This document shows, one piece after another, positions 24,697 to 34,125 of a DNA stretch of 52,761 nt. Each line of letters opens with the position of its first letter. Position 1 is the first letter of the stretch. The stretch lies in contig VGZT01000011.1 in the NCBI GenBank assembly GCA_016872495.1, positions 1 through 52,761 on the forward strand, read 5' to 3'. Under the pieces are notes generated by a model. That model searched no databases, was not told the DNA's origin, and was given only the letters and a program-made list of their open reading frames with translations. The translations under genes and the position numbers were made by a program. Origin of the DNA: SAR202 cluster bacterium. Lineage in GTDB: Bacteria > Chloroflexota > Dehalococcoidia > Lucifugimonadales > Lucifugimonadaceae.

Positions 24697-25965
24697 CTAG
24701 CGGGACGGTCCCTCGAGCCGCTCTGCCAGCAACCAGCGTGCCTCGTCCAGGAGCTGGCGCGCCTCCGTCTCACCGATCTGGGACAGGCCATCCCGGTCCC
24801 GGCTCGTCTTCAACGCTGCGTTGACATCCCTGCTCATCTCCGTGATGCCAGGCCGGCCCTCTAGCGTGGACTGCGCCCTGCTCAGGAGCAGCCCAAGAAA
24901 GTCAAGCTCGTGCGAGCGCGCTTCAATGTCGATGACCGGCCTGGTCTTGTCCTCCAGGCCGTCGATCCAGACCCAGTGGCTGTCCGGTACGAATCCATCG
25001 CGCAGGTGTGCGAGGAGGTCGTCCACGGCGCCGTCGCGTGCGAGTTCGTCGTGCACCGGACCGCGGCCGGTCAGCCCAAGGCGGCAGACGACGGGCCGCC
25101 CGTTCGAGCCCGCACGCAACTCGGAGATCTTCTGATCGATGGCAAGCAGAACGTCATCCATGGTGCGAGCCGAGTCGAGCCGCACCTCCGACTGCTCCCA
25201 GCGCACGGTATCGAGTGGCACGAACTCGGCGTTGATGTCGCGCGCGCCGTCCACGCTGACCACGTAGCAGCCCCGCGGTCCGGTCTCCTGCATGTCGCGG
25301 CCTTGCGTGTTGCCCGCGTAGACGATGGCGGGCCGTGAGGCCTTCACGATGGCTCGCCGGTGAATGTGACCGAGCGCCCAGTAGTCGAGGCCGATCCGCT
25401 CCAGATCGGCGACCGAGCAAGGGGCGTAGTTACCGTGGCTCGGATTGCCACCGAGGTTGCAGTGGAGCAGGCCGATGCTGAACAGGCCGTTCGACTCCGG
25501 CATGGTGAAGCGCGAAACGACATTCTCGGTCACATCCTGGGTGGGATAGCTCATGCCCTGCAATTGCGCGATCGGCCCCGCGTCGTCGCTGGCTACCGAC
25601 CATGACGGGTTCGGTCCGAAGATCGTGGTCGTCGCCGGGAACCCGATCGTGTTGGCCCAGCCATCGAGGGGGTCGTGATTGCCGTGTACGACAAAGCTCG
25701 AGATGCCGTGATCGCCCAGTTCCGCGAGGCCGTCCCGAAACCTCAGCTGTGCCCGCACGCTCCGGTCGGCGGCCTCATAGACATCGCCGGCGACCACGAG
25801 AAAGTTCGCTTTTCGCTCCAGGCAGAGCTTGATGAGATTACGGAAGGCCCGGTGCGTGGACTCGAGCAAGGTCGACCGGACCGCGTCGGGCGCGCCCGCC
25901 CACGCGATGAACCGGCTATCGATATGCAGGTCGGCTGCATGAACGAAGGTAAATGGGCGAGGCAA
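24697..25965 (-). CDS. SbcD/YhaO (Mre11)-like metallophosphoesterase, DNA repair nuclease
   Basis: 422 residues. The calcineurin-like phosphoesterase motifs are complete: FVHAADLHIDS (motif I), VVAGDVYEAADRS (II), FVVHGNHDPLDG (III), GLLHCNLGGNPSHG (IV) and WALGHIHRRAI (V), which bind two metals. The C-terminal capping domain ends in EARQLLDEARWLLAERLEG. In this family the protein forms a complex with a Rad50/YhaN-like ATPase and trims DNA ends. First gene of a two-gene leftward unit with the ATPase eight bases downstream. Confidence 0.9.
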   Translation of the reverse strand: MPRPFTFVHAADLHIDSRFIAWAGAPDAVRSTLLESTHRAFRNLIKLCLERKANFLVVAGDVYEAADRSVRAQLRFRDGLAELGDHGISSFVVHGNHDPLDGWANTIGFPATTTIFGPNPSWSVASDDAGPIAQLQGMSYPTQDVTENVVSRFTMPESNGLFSIGLLHCNLGGNPSHGNYAPCSVADLERIGLDYWALGHIHRRAIVKASRPAIVYAGNTQGRDMQETGPRGCYVVSVDGARDINAEFVPLDTVRWEQSEVRLDSARTMDDVLLAIDQKISELRAGSNGRPVVCRLGLTGRGPVHDELARDGAVDDLLAHLRDGFVPDSHWVWIDGLEDKTRPVIDIEARSHELDFLGLLLSRAQSTLEGRPGITEMSRDVNAALKTSRDRDGLSQIGETEARQLLDEARWLLAERLEGPSR

Positions 25966-26083
25966 GACCCGGGGCTCCCGCTTGGTGCAGATTCACAGTC
26001 TTGAATCCGCAAGCCGATTTTAGCAACGGGTCCCCGTATTTCTAACAGGGTGATTTCACGGAATCGGCGTGGGTGGTAATGCC

Positions 26084-26113
26084 AGACGGGGGCTCCGTTT
26101 GGAGCCCCCGTCT
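26084..26113 (-). terminator. Strong hairpin after groEL
   Basis: A perfect 13-bp inverted repeat (26084-26096 with 26101-26113; core GGGGGCTCC/GGAGCCCCC) with a 4-nt loop, 27 nt beyond the groEL stop codon. No long U tract follows on the minus strand (GGCATTACC). By position it is the likely end of the groESL transcript. Confidence 0.72.
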
Positions 26114-26139
26114 TGCCAGGAACTTGCGTCTGGACGGAC

Positions 26140-27783
<1,644 letters not shown>

Positions 27784-27810
27784 CTACCAGCCGTGCCTAA
27801 GCCGGCCGAA

Positions 27811-28110
27811 CTACTTGCCAACCGTCGCGAGGATGTCGCTCTCGCGCACAATCAGGAACTCCACGCCGTCTTCCTTCCACTCGGTACCCGCGTACTTCGA
27901 GTAGACGACGGTGTCGCCGACTTTGACGGTGAGGGCAATCAGTTTTCCGTCATCGGTGGTGCGACCAGGACCGGCGGCAACGATCTTGCCCTTCTGCGGC
28001 TTCTCTTTGGCGGTGTCAGGAATGAAAATCCCGCCCGGGCTCTTCTCGGATTCCGCCTCGCTGGGCTGGATGACCACTCGGTCGCCCAACGGCTTTAGCT
28101 TCACGGCCAC
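27811..28110 (-). CDS. groES: Co-chaperonin GroES (Hsp10)
   Basis: 99 residues with the full Cpn10 fold: [17 protein letters not shown], the mobile loop [19 protein letters not shown] (includes GGIFIP), and [20 protein letters not shown] near the end. I take the GTG at 28110 as start because GGAGGG lies six bases upstream and this gives the normal length; an upstream ATG (28167) would add 19 Ala/Thr/Ser-rich residues not found in GroES. First gene of the groES-groEL operon, under a CIRCE-overlapped promoter 150 nt upstream. Confidence 0.97.
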   Translation of the reverse strand: MAVKLKPLGDRVVIQPSEAESEKSPGGIFIPDTAKEKPQKGKIVAAGPGRTTDDGKLIALTVKVGDTVVYSKYAGTEWKEDGVEFLIVRESDILATVGK

Positions 28111-28260
28111 AGCTGACCCTCCTTCGGTAGATTTTGAACCGGTCTTTGTTGCAGCACCGGCGGCCATCGCGTCCCTCCACCAGCTTCCGGCGTCGTCGTA
28201 GACACAGACCGCGGCTGCAGTGCTTATTTAGCAGTTGACATGTGCGACTGCCAAACGAGA

Positions 28261-28289
28261 ATGATAAGAATGGTGTTTAGCACTGTCAA
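28261..28289 (-). promoter_or_regulatory. groESL sigma-70-type promoter
   Basis: On the minus strand TTGACA (28284-28289) is separated by exactly 17 bp from TATCAT (28261-28266), a near-consensus promoter pointing to groES. The -35 box lies inside the CIRCE spacer and arm, so a bound HrcA would block RNA polymerase. Confidence 0.85.
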
Positions 28290-28303
28290 TGCCCGAGTGC
28301 TAA
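28277..28303. promoter_or_regulatory. CIRCE element (HrcA operator)
   Basis: TTAGCACTG, nine-base spacer, GAGTGCTAA: the 9-9-9 CIRCE inverted repeat with a single mismatch from TTAGCACTC-N9-GAGTGCTAA. It overlaps the groES promoter and predicts heat-inducible repression by HrcA, whose gene is not in the window. The rest of 28304-28507 shows short GC palindromes but no gene. Confidence 0.95.
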
Positions 28304-28507
28304 CCGGGTAAGGGAGTCCCCGGGCCAGATCTGGTCCCTGGTTTCCAGGGCGCAGGAGCGCTCGCCCGCCCCTCGCGCGCGCAGTCCGGACCACTATCGG
28401 CTGCTACCGCCGTCTTCACAGTGCGCCGGAAGGCGCGCTTGAGCCGTGGCACGGCGAGAGAAAAGGAACGGGTTACGACGGCTTACGTAGGGGCCAGCCG
28501 GAGGGAC

Positions 28508-30250
28508 TTACCAGGCGAGCGCCAGGCCGTCCCGCCTCGGATCGGCCGCGGCGACCAGTGCGGCAGAGTCCTTCAAGACCTGGATCATGCCGGCGCTGCC
28601 CGCGCCGCCCCAGGGCCCGGTCGACTCGACGGTGTGCCCCTTCTTCCTCAGTTGATCTAGCGCGGCTTGCTCGATCCGGCTCTCGATCTGAAGCGCCTCA
28701 TGGGTGGTGTGCGGATACGTCGAGAGCATCGCGTTCTGAAGGTGCGTCCAGCGATTCGCCTCGACGATCTCACTGGGGTTCAGGCCGTAATCGAAGGCCG
28801 CGGTGATCATCTGCAAGTTAGTCTGGACCTGGGTGTCGCCACCGGGGGTACCGCACACGAGTTCGAGACGGCCCGAACGCTCCGCGGCGCCCGAGAACAC
28901 CATCACCGGGTTCATGGTGTGACGGACCTTCTGGCCGGGTCGCAGGACATCGATGTGCCCGTCCTCCAGGTGCCAGTAGGTCATCCGGTTGTTCAACAGG
29001 ATGCCGGTGTCGCCCGCGATCAGGCCCGATCCAAAGCCGGTCTGTAGCGACTGCAACTCGCTGACCGCGTTGCCCCAACGGTCGACGACACAGAAGTGGG
29101 TCGTGCCGGAAGTCCGCTCGGTGACCTTCTGCCAGGCGCGGCGAAACCGCTTGCGTCGATCCGGCGCCTGCTTCTGGAACGACCAGGGGTCGCCCTCCTT
29201 GACCCCCGTCGCCGCCCTTTCGACGCTGATCGACTTGGCGCGTTCCTTGGCGTACTCCTTGGATATCAGCCCCTCGATCGGCACGTCGACCGCGTCGGGG
29301 TCGGCCAGGTACGCCTCCCGGTCCGCGAAGGCCAGCTTCTTCGCTTCCACCATGACGTGGATCGCATCCGCGCTACCGAACCCGAACGACTTCATGTCGA
29401 ACAGCTCGACCAGGTTCAGTTCCTGGAGCAGGACGTGGCCGCTGCTGTTCGGCGGTGCTTCGTAAACGGTGTGGCCCCGGTACCGCGTGCTGATCGGCTT
29501 CATCCAGGTCGCCTTGTGCCTGGCAAGGTCGGTCGCGCTCAGGAGTCCGCCCTGTTCTTCCGAGAACCTGACGATCGCTCGCGCGAGCGCGCCCTTGTAA
29601 AAGACGTCGCGCCCGCCCTCGGCGATCGCGCGGTACGACTTCGCGAGGTTTGGCTGCCGGGCGATCTCACCGGCCTTCAGGGGCGTGCCGCCCGGCGCCC
29701 AGACGGCAGCCGAGGTCGGGAATGTCTTGACCGTTTCGTCGTGGGCGATCGCATCGGCCTGGCGGTGCGAGATCGGCACCCCTGATTCACAGAGGGCGAT
29801 CGCCGGCTCAATGCACTCCGACAGCTTGAGGCGACCGTACTTGTCGTGCGCCATGAGGAGGGCGTCGAGGATGCCCGGCACCGATACCGACAGAATCCCT
29901 TTCATCGGAATCCCATCCGGCAGGAAGCGGTCGCGCGTTGCTGCCAGTGGGGCGGCGCCGGTGCCGTTGGCTACCTCGACCACCCCTGTTTCCTTCTTGT
30001 AGACCATCAGGAAGCCGTCGCCACCGATCCCCGACCCGGTGGGTTCGACCACCCCGAGAGCGAATCCGATGGCGATCGCCGCGTCCACGGCATTTCCGCC
30101 GCGTTGAAGGATCGTCATTCCGGCCAGCGCTGCGAGCGGGTGATTGGCCACGACCGCCCCGTTGAGCCCCATCCGAGGGGGAATGTAGCTGTCCGAACGG
30201 CGGCCGTGCGGAGATTGACCGGCGTGGTGGGTGTTTGAGTGGTTTTTCAT
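28508..30250 (-). CDS. ggt: Gamma-glutamyltransferase family protein
   Basis: 580 residues of the Ntn-hydrolase gamma-glutamyltranspeptidase family. Seen: ANHPLAALAGMTILQRGGNAVDAAIA and GVVEPTGSGIGGDGFLMVY in the large-subunit part; the autoprocessing and nucleophile site at SGTTHFCVVDRWGNAVS (the first Thr of TTHF is the predicted nucleophile); GILLNNRM; and GTPGGDTQVQTNLQMI. No signal peptide is evident, so a cytoplasmic location is likely. Many such bacterial proteins are not true GGTs but related acylases, and the usual small-subunit MDDF stretch is absent (MTYWHLEDG instead), so glutathione activity is uncertain. ATG preceded by AGGAAGG. Confidence 0.88.
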   Translation of the reverse strand: MKNHSNTHHAGQSPHGRRSDSYIPPRMGLNGAVVANHPLAALAGMTILQRGGNAVDAAIAIGFALGVVEPTGSGIGGDGFLMVYKKETGVVEVANGTGAAPLAATRDRFLPDGIPMKGILSVSVPGILDALLMAHDKYGRLKLSECIEPAIALCESGVPISHRQADAIAHDETVKTFPTSAAVWAPGGTPLKAGEIARQPNLAKSYRAIAEGGRDVFYKGALARAIVRFSEEQGGLLSATDLARHKATWMKPISTRYRGHTVYEAPPNSSGHVLLQELNLVELFDMKSFGFGSADAIHVMVEAKKLAFADREAYLADPDAVDVPIEGLISKEYAKERAKSISVERAATGVKEGDPWSFQKQAPDRRKRFRRAWQKVTERTSGTTHFCVVDRWGNAVSELQSLQTGFGSGLIAGDTGILLNNRMTYWHLEDGHIDVLRPGQKVRHTMNPVMVFSGAAERSGRLELVCGTPGGDTQVQTNLQMITAAFDYGLNPSEIVEANRWTHLQNAMLSTYPHTTHEALQIESRIEQAALDQLRKKGHTVESTGPWGGAGSAGMIQVLKDSAALVAAADPRRDGLALAW

Positions 30251-30434
30251 GGAGCAGGCCTTCCTGGCGTGCTGCGAGCCGTCTGAACGGCGCCGAGTTT
30301 ACAACCCACCACAGGCAAAGCGCGGGGAACTGGCGCAAGCCACCGCGTTCCCCCGGAACGGCCGGGAAGAGCGAGGGGGGGCGCAGACGCTCAGGACGGG
30401 GCGCCCCCGGATCAGGCGCCGGAAATAAGAGCGC

Positions 30435-30845
30435 TCAGCCCAAGACCCCGATGATCACGCCAGTGACCGCCAGTCCGGTGACGGGATAGCCCGCGTTGAT
30501 GAGCAGCAGCTTCAGCGACTTCGATTCGGAAACGTAGTTCCCGGCAAATGCCGTAAACACCAAGCCGATGCCAACCAGCAGGCCCAGCATCAGGCCGTCG
30601 GCGAATCCCTTCGCGCCCGTAGCGTCGGCCAGGATCGCGATCACGCAGGCAGCGATCAGCGATGCCAGGATCGTTCCCTGGTAACCGACTAGCCCCCCCC
30701 GGATCTTTTCCGCGGCCACTCCGGTCGCTGCCATCCGGGCCTTCCCGAACACGAAGGGCATGTACCAGAGCGTGCCGATAATCTGCATCACAATGACGGA
30801 AACGATTACGGCTGGATAGTTGATCGCACCGAGATCGATGGTCAT
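30435..30845 (-). CDS. DUF1761 family small membrane protein
   Basis: 136 residues with four hydrophobic helices: INYPAVIVSVIVMQIIGTLWYMPFVFGKA (signature of DUF1761, with the aromatic W-Y/M-P-FVFG motif), GTILASLIAACVIAIL, LMLGLLVGIGLVFTAFAGN and GLAVTGVIIGVLG. I chose the ATG at 30845 over a longer frame because GAAGGAG lies about eight bases upstream and the family starts here. Function of DUF1761 is unknown. It lies 71 bp downstream of another leftward membrane-protein gene and may be co-transcribed with it. Confidence 0.82.
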   Translation of the reverse strand: MTIDLGAINYPAVIVSVIVMQIIGTLWYMPFVFGKARMAATGVAAEKIRGGLVGYQGTILASLIAACVIAILADATGAKGFADGLMLGLLVGIGLVFTAFAGNYVSESKSLKLLLINAGYPVTGLAVTGVIIGVLG

Positions 30846-30916
30846 TGCCAGTTCTCCTTCACAGAACCCCCGCCGGCAACGAACGTTAACAGGGCAATGC
30901 GCAAGGTAGCTATGGA

Positions 30917-31456
30917 TCAGAAAAGGCCTGTTGCCCAGCGCCACCACACCACCACGACCTCAACCGCGTTGTATCGGTCCAGGTAACGACCCTGATGAAG
31001 TGCGAACTCCTGGGCCTCCTTCAAGATGAGTAGCGCCAGCAGCCAGGACGCAGCACGGACCGCGGAGAGCCGGTATCGGGGCCACATCAGGTTTCGACCC
31101 GCGACGAACAGAAACCAGAATTCGAAGACGTTCGGAAACAGGAGCAGTAACGTCCGCGACTGGAAGATCTCGAATGCGGCGACACCAACCAGGCGGAATA
31201 TGAAGAGGCTTATCCCGACGCTGCGTTCCAGGCCCTGCCAGCGCAGGGTGACGACCAGAAACGTCGCCATGTAGACCAGGTCGACCCACTTGTCGAAGGC
31301 CTGATAGGTCCCGAAGTCGAGGCCAAAAAGATTCCACAGGAACAGGTCGGAAAAGTCGACGGCGATTGCGAGGAGCGCACCGGCGAACGCCCAGCGCAAT
31401 ACCGGCAGGGAGCCCAGGGCCCGTATGACGGCCACCGCCGTCAACTCCAACATCAT
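30917..31456 (-). CDS. Uncharacterised polytopic membrane protein, 179 aa
   Basis: No family recognised. Five or so hydrophobic segments: LRWAFAGALLAIAVDF, VYMATFLVVTLRW, GISLFIFRLVGVAAFEIF, LLLFPNVFEFWFLFVAG and SWLLALLILKEAQEF. It is rich in Trp and Phe and has no cysteine. Two start methionines are adjacent; GGAGGG lies upstream of the first ATG (31456). Divergent from the aldo/keto reductase (76 bp between starts). Its stop is 71 bp upstream of the DUF1761 start, suggesting a two-gene membrane unit. Confidence 0.75.
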   Translation of the reverse strand: MMLELTAVAVIRALGSLPVLRWAFAGALLAIAVDFSDLFLWNLFGLDFGTYQAFDKWVDLVYMATFLVVTLRWQGLERSVGISLFIFRLVGVAAFEIFQSRTLLLLFPNVFEFWFLFVAGRNLMWPRYRLSAVRAASWLLALLILKEAQEFALHQGRYLDRYNAVEVVVVWWRWATGLF

Positions 31457-31493
31457 TGTGGTGCCCTCCGGGTGATCTTCGGGTCTTCCGACC

Positions 31494-31499
31494 TATAAT
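31494..31499 (+). promoter_or_regulatory. -10 box of the aldo/keto reductase promoter
   Basis: A perfect TATAAT lies 33 nt before the ATG at 31533. No clear -35 hexamer is seen at 16-18 bp upstream. GAAGGAAGG (around 31518-31526) serves as the ribosome site. Confidence 0.5.
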
Positions 31500-31532
31500 C
31501 CGGCTTTCCCCAGCAGATGAAGGAAGGTCCGC

Positions 31533-32471
31533 ATGCGCTACCGCCACCTCGGGAACTCTGGCCTCGAGGTCTCAGAAATCGGCCTCGGGACCAACAACTT
31601 CGGGTGGCGCATGGACGCCGCCAGGTCGGCGGCCGTGATCGACCGTGCGCTCGACCTTGGCATCAACATGATCGACACCGCCAACATCTATTCCAAGGGC
31701 CTCTCGGAGGAGTACATCGGCCGCGCCCTCAAGGGCAAGCGCGAGCGCGTCCTCCTGGCTACCAAGTTCGGCATGAAGTGGGCTGATGGGCCCCACGGCA
31801 TGGGTGGTTCGCGCAAGCACATCGTAGACGCGCTGAACGGCAGCCTCACCAGGCTCGCCACCGACTACGTCGACCTCTACCAGATGCACGCGCCCGATCT
31901 GGCCACCCCGATGGAAGAAACAATGCGGGCGCTGGACGACCTCGTAAGCGCGGGCAAGGTCCGCTACATCGGCTGCTCGAACTACGCGGGCTGGCAGATC
32001 GCCGACGCCTTCTGGATTGCCGAGTCGAACCGGTTCGCAAAGATGTGCAGCGCCCAGCCCGAGTACTCAATGCTGGAACGGTCGATCGAGCGCGAGGTCC
32101 TGCCGGCATGCCGCCGGTTTGGGCTCGGGATCCTCCCCTACTTCCCGCTCGCGCACGGCTTCCTGACCGGAAAGTACCGGCGCGGCCAGCCGCCTCCCCA
32201 GGGGACCCGCCTCGCGGCGATGGAGTCGGCGCGCCAGAAGCGCCTGACCGATGCGAACTTCGACATCGTAGAGCGGCTGGAGACCTTTACCGGCGCACGC
32301 GGCAAATCGATCCTCGATCTCGCCTTCGCATGGCTGCTGGCGCATCCGGAAGTCAGCTCGGTGATCGCCGGCGCCACGACGCCCGAGCAGATCGAACAGA
32401 ACGCCAGGACCTCCGAGTGGATCTTGAGCGTCGACGAGCTGGCCGCGGTGAACAAAGTCCTCGGCGGCTAG
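31533..32471 (+). CDS. Aldo/keto reductase
   Basis: NADPH-dependent (beta/alpha)8-barrel reductase, 312 residues. The catalytic tetrad is intact: Asp48 (MIDTANIYSKG), Tyr53, Lys78 (LATKFGMK) and His119 (YQMHAPD). The late cofactor loop is IAGATTPEQIEQN. Belongs to the Tas/YajO-like AKR group acting on aldehydes or ketosugars; specific substrate unknown. Good ribosome site (GAAGGAAGG) and -10 TATAAT. The glycerol kinase gene begins 49 bp downstream in the same direction, so the two probably form an operon handling a three-carbon polyol or aldehyde (inference). Confidence 0.92.
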   Translation: MRYRHLGNSGLEVSEIGLGTNNFGWRMDAARSAAVIDRALDLGINMIDTANIYSKGLSEEYIGRALKGKRERVLLATKFGMKWADGPHGMGGSRKHIVDALNGSLTRLATDYVDLYQMHAPDLATPMEETMRALDDLVSAGKVRYIGCSNYAGWQIADAFWIAESNRFAKMCSAQPEYSMLERSIEREVLPACRRFGLGILPYFPLAHGFLTGKYRRGQPPPQGTRLAAMESARQKRLTDANFDIVERLETFTGARGKSILDLAFAWLLAHPEVSSVIAGATTPEQIEQNARTSEWILSVDELAAVNKVLGG

Positions 32472-32519
32472 AAGCTCGACTGCTTCCCCTGACGGACGTT
32501 AGCAGAGAGGCGGAGCTTC

Positions 32520-34082
32520 ATGGCGCCTGAGCACATCCTGGCCATCGACCAGGGAACGACCAGCACCCGTGCGATCGTCTTCTCACCCGATGCCCGACCG
32601 GTCGGCTCGGCGAGCGTCCCGGTGCGCCAGATCTTCCCGAACCCCGGTTGGGTTGAACACGACCCCGACGAGCTCTTTGACGGCAGCGTCGGCGTGGCCA
32701 CACGTGCGGTCGCGGACGCCGGGCTTGCATTCGACGATATCGCGGCCATCGGCATCACGAACCAGCGCGAGACCACCGTCGTCTGGGAACGGTCGACCGG
32801 GCGGCCGCTGGCCAACGCTATTGTGTGGCAGTGCCGCCGCACCGCGGCGATGTGTGAGGCACTGAAGGCGCAGGGACACGAACCCGACATCCGCAGGCGA
32901 ACCGGCCTGGTCGTCGACGCCTACTTCTCGTCGACGAAGCTGCAGTGGTTGCTCGGGCGGATCCCGTCTGGGCGGGCACGCGCGGAGGCCGGCGAAATCT
33001 GCTTCGGCACGGTCGACAGCTGGCTTCTCTTCCGTTTGACCGGCAGAGAGTTGCACGCCACCGACGCCACCAACGCCTCTCGGACTCAGTTGCTGAACGT
33101 CCACGACCTGGCCTGGGACGAAGCGCTTCTCAAGCTTTTCGAGGTCCCCGAGCGCGTGCTCCCGGAGGTGCGGCCGTCCGCATCTGATTTCGGCAAGACA
33201 CAGGCGTCCGTGTTCGGACGCCCGATTCCTATCACGGGCGTGGCGGGTGACCAGCACGCCGCACTTTATGGCCAGGCCTGCTTCTCGCCTGGTTCGACCA
33301 AGTGCACTTACGGGACGGGCGCCTTCGTACTGGCAAACGCCGGCGGGACCCCGCGCGAGGCGGAATCAGGCCTGATAACGACGGTCGGCTGGTGGACCGG
33401 CCAGAAGCCCGTTTACGCCCTGGAGGGGAGCGTCTTCGTCACCGGCGCCGCCGTTCAATGGCTACGCGACGAGCTCATGGTGATCGCGGACGCTTCCGAA
33501 AGCGACGTACTGGCACAGTCGATACCCGACAACGGTGGCGTCTACTTCGTGCCCGCCTTCGTTGGCCTTGGAGCACCCCACTGGGACGCCGAAGCCCGCG
33601 GCGCGATCGTCGGGCTGACCCGCGGGGCCCACCGTGCTTACCTGGCGCGCGCGGCATTGGAGGCGACCGCCTACCAGGTCAAGGACGTCATCGATGCCAT
33701 GCAGGTGCCGGCCAGCCCGACGACCCGCGGACCGGCCCGGCGTGCCCGCACGCCAGCGGTGGACTCGGGTGCCGCCTTGCGAGCCGACGGCGGCCAGACG
33801 GCCAGTCGGTTCCTGATGCAGTTCCAGGCCGATATCCTGAATCGACCAGTCGAAGTGGCCGCGGTGCAGGAAACGACCGCCCTGGGCGCCGCGTTCCTCG
33901 CGGGCCGGGCGCTCGGGCTATGGGCGTCGGAATCGGAGCTGGCGTCGCTCTGGAGACCCGGCCGCGTCTATGAGCCGAAAATCTCCTCAGGTGAGCGGCT
34001 GGACCTGCTGGCCGGTTGGAAGCGCGCGGTCGCCCAGGCCCGCCATCGCGAAGACCTGGTGGCCCGCCCGACCCGGGCCTGA
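32520..34082 (+). CDS. glpK: Glycerol kinase
   Basis: Phosphorylates glycerol to sn-glycerol-3-phosphate with ATP. FGGY kinase family, 520 residues: AIDQGTTSTRAIVF at the N-terminus, PGWVEHDPDEL, GITNQRETTVVWERSTG with PLANAIVWQCRRT, GVAGDQHAALYGQACF, STKCTYGTGAFVLANAG, and LGAPHWDAEARGAIVGLTRG. The ADGGQTASRFLMQFQADIL region is preceded by a Pro/Arg-rich insertion (SPTTRGPARRARTPAVDSGAA) not found in E. coli GlpK, roughly 20 residues in the ATP-side domain. Likely a benign insertion, but it lies in the part of the enzyme that closes over nucleotide. Probably co-transcribed with the upstream aldo/keto reductase. Confidence 0.93.
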   Translation: MAPEHILAIDQGTTSTRAIVFSPDARPVGSASVPVRQIFPNPGWVEHDPDELFDGSVGVATRAVADAGLAFDDIAAIGITNQRETTVVWERSTGRPLANAIVWQCRRTAAMCEALKAQGHEPDIRRRTGLVVDAYFSSTKLQWLLGRIPSGRARAEAGEICFGTVDSWLLFRLTGRELHATDATNASRTQLLNVHDLAWDEALLKLFEVPERVLPEVRPSASDFGKTQASVFGRPIPITGVAGDQHAALYGQACFSPGSTKCTYGTGAFVLANAGGTPREAESGLITTVGWWTGQKPVYALEGSVFVTGAAVQWLRDELMVIADASESDVLAQSIPDNGGVYFVPAFVGLGAPHWDAEARGAIVGLTRGAHRAYLARAALEATAYQVKDVIDAMQVPASPTTRGPARRARTPAVDSGAALRADGGQTASRFLMQFQADILNRPVEVAAVQETTALGAAFLAGRALGLWASESELASLWRPGRVYEPKISSGERLDLLAGWKRAVAQARHREDLVARPTRA

Positions 34083-34125
34083 TGGCAAGGGCTGTTTCGC
34101 AGCCGCCCGATCGTGGCCGGTGGCC

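Noticed and set aside
28235-28263. Plus-strand TTGACA upstream of 28421 as a rightward promoter
   Set aside because: No acceptable -10 at 16-18 bp and no convincing rightward gene downstream.
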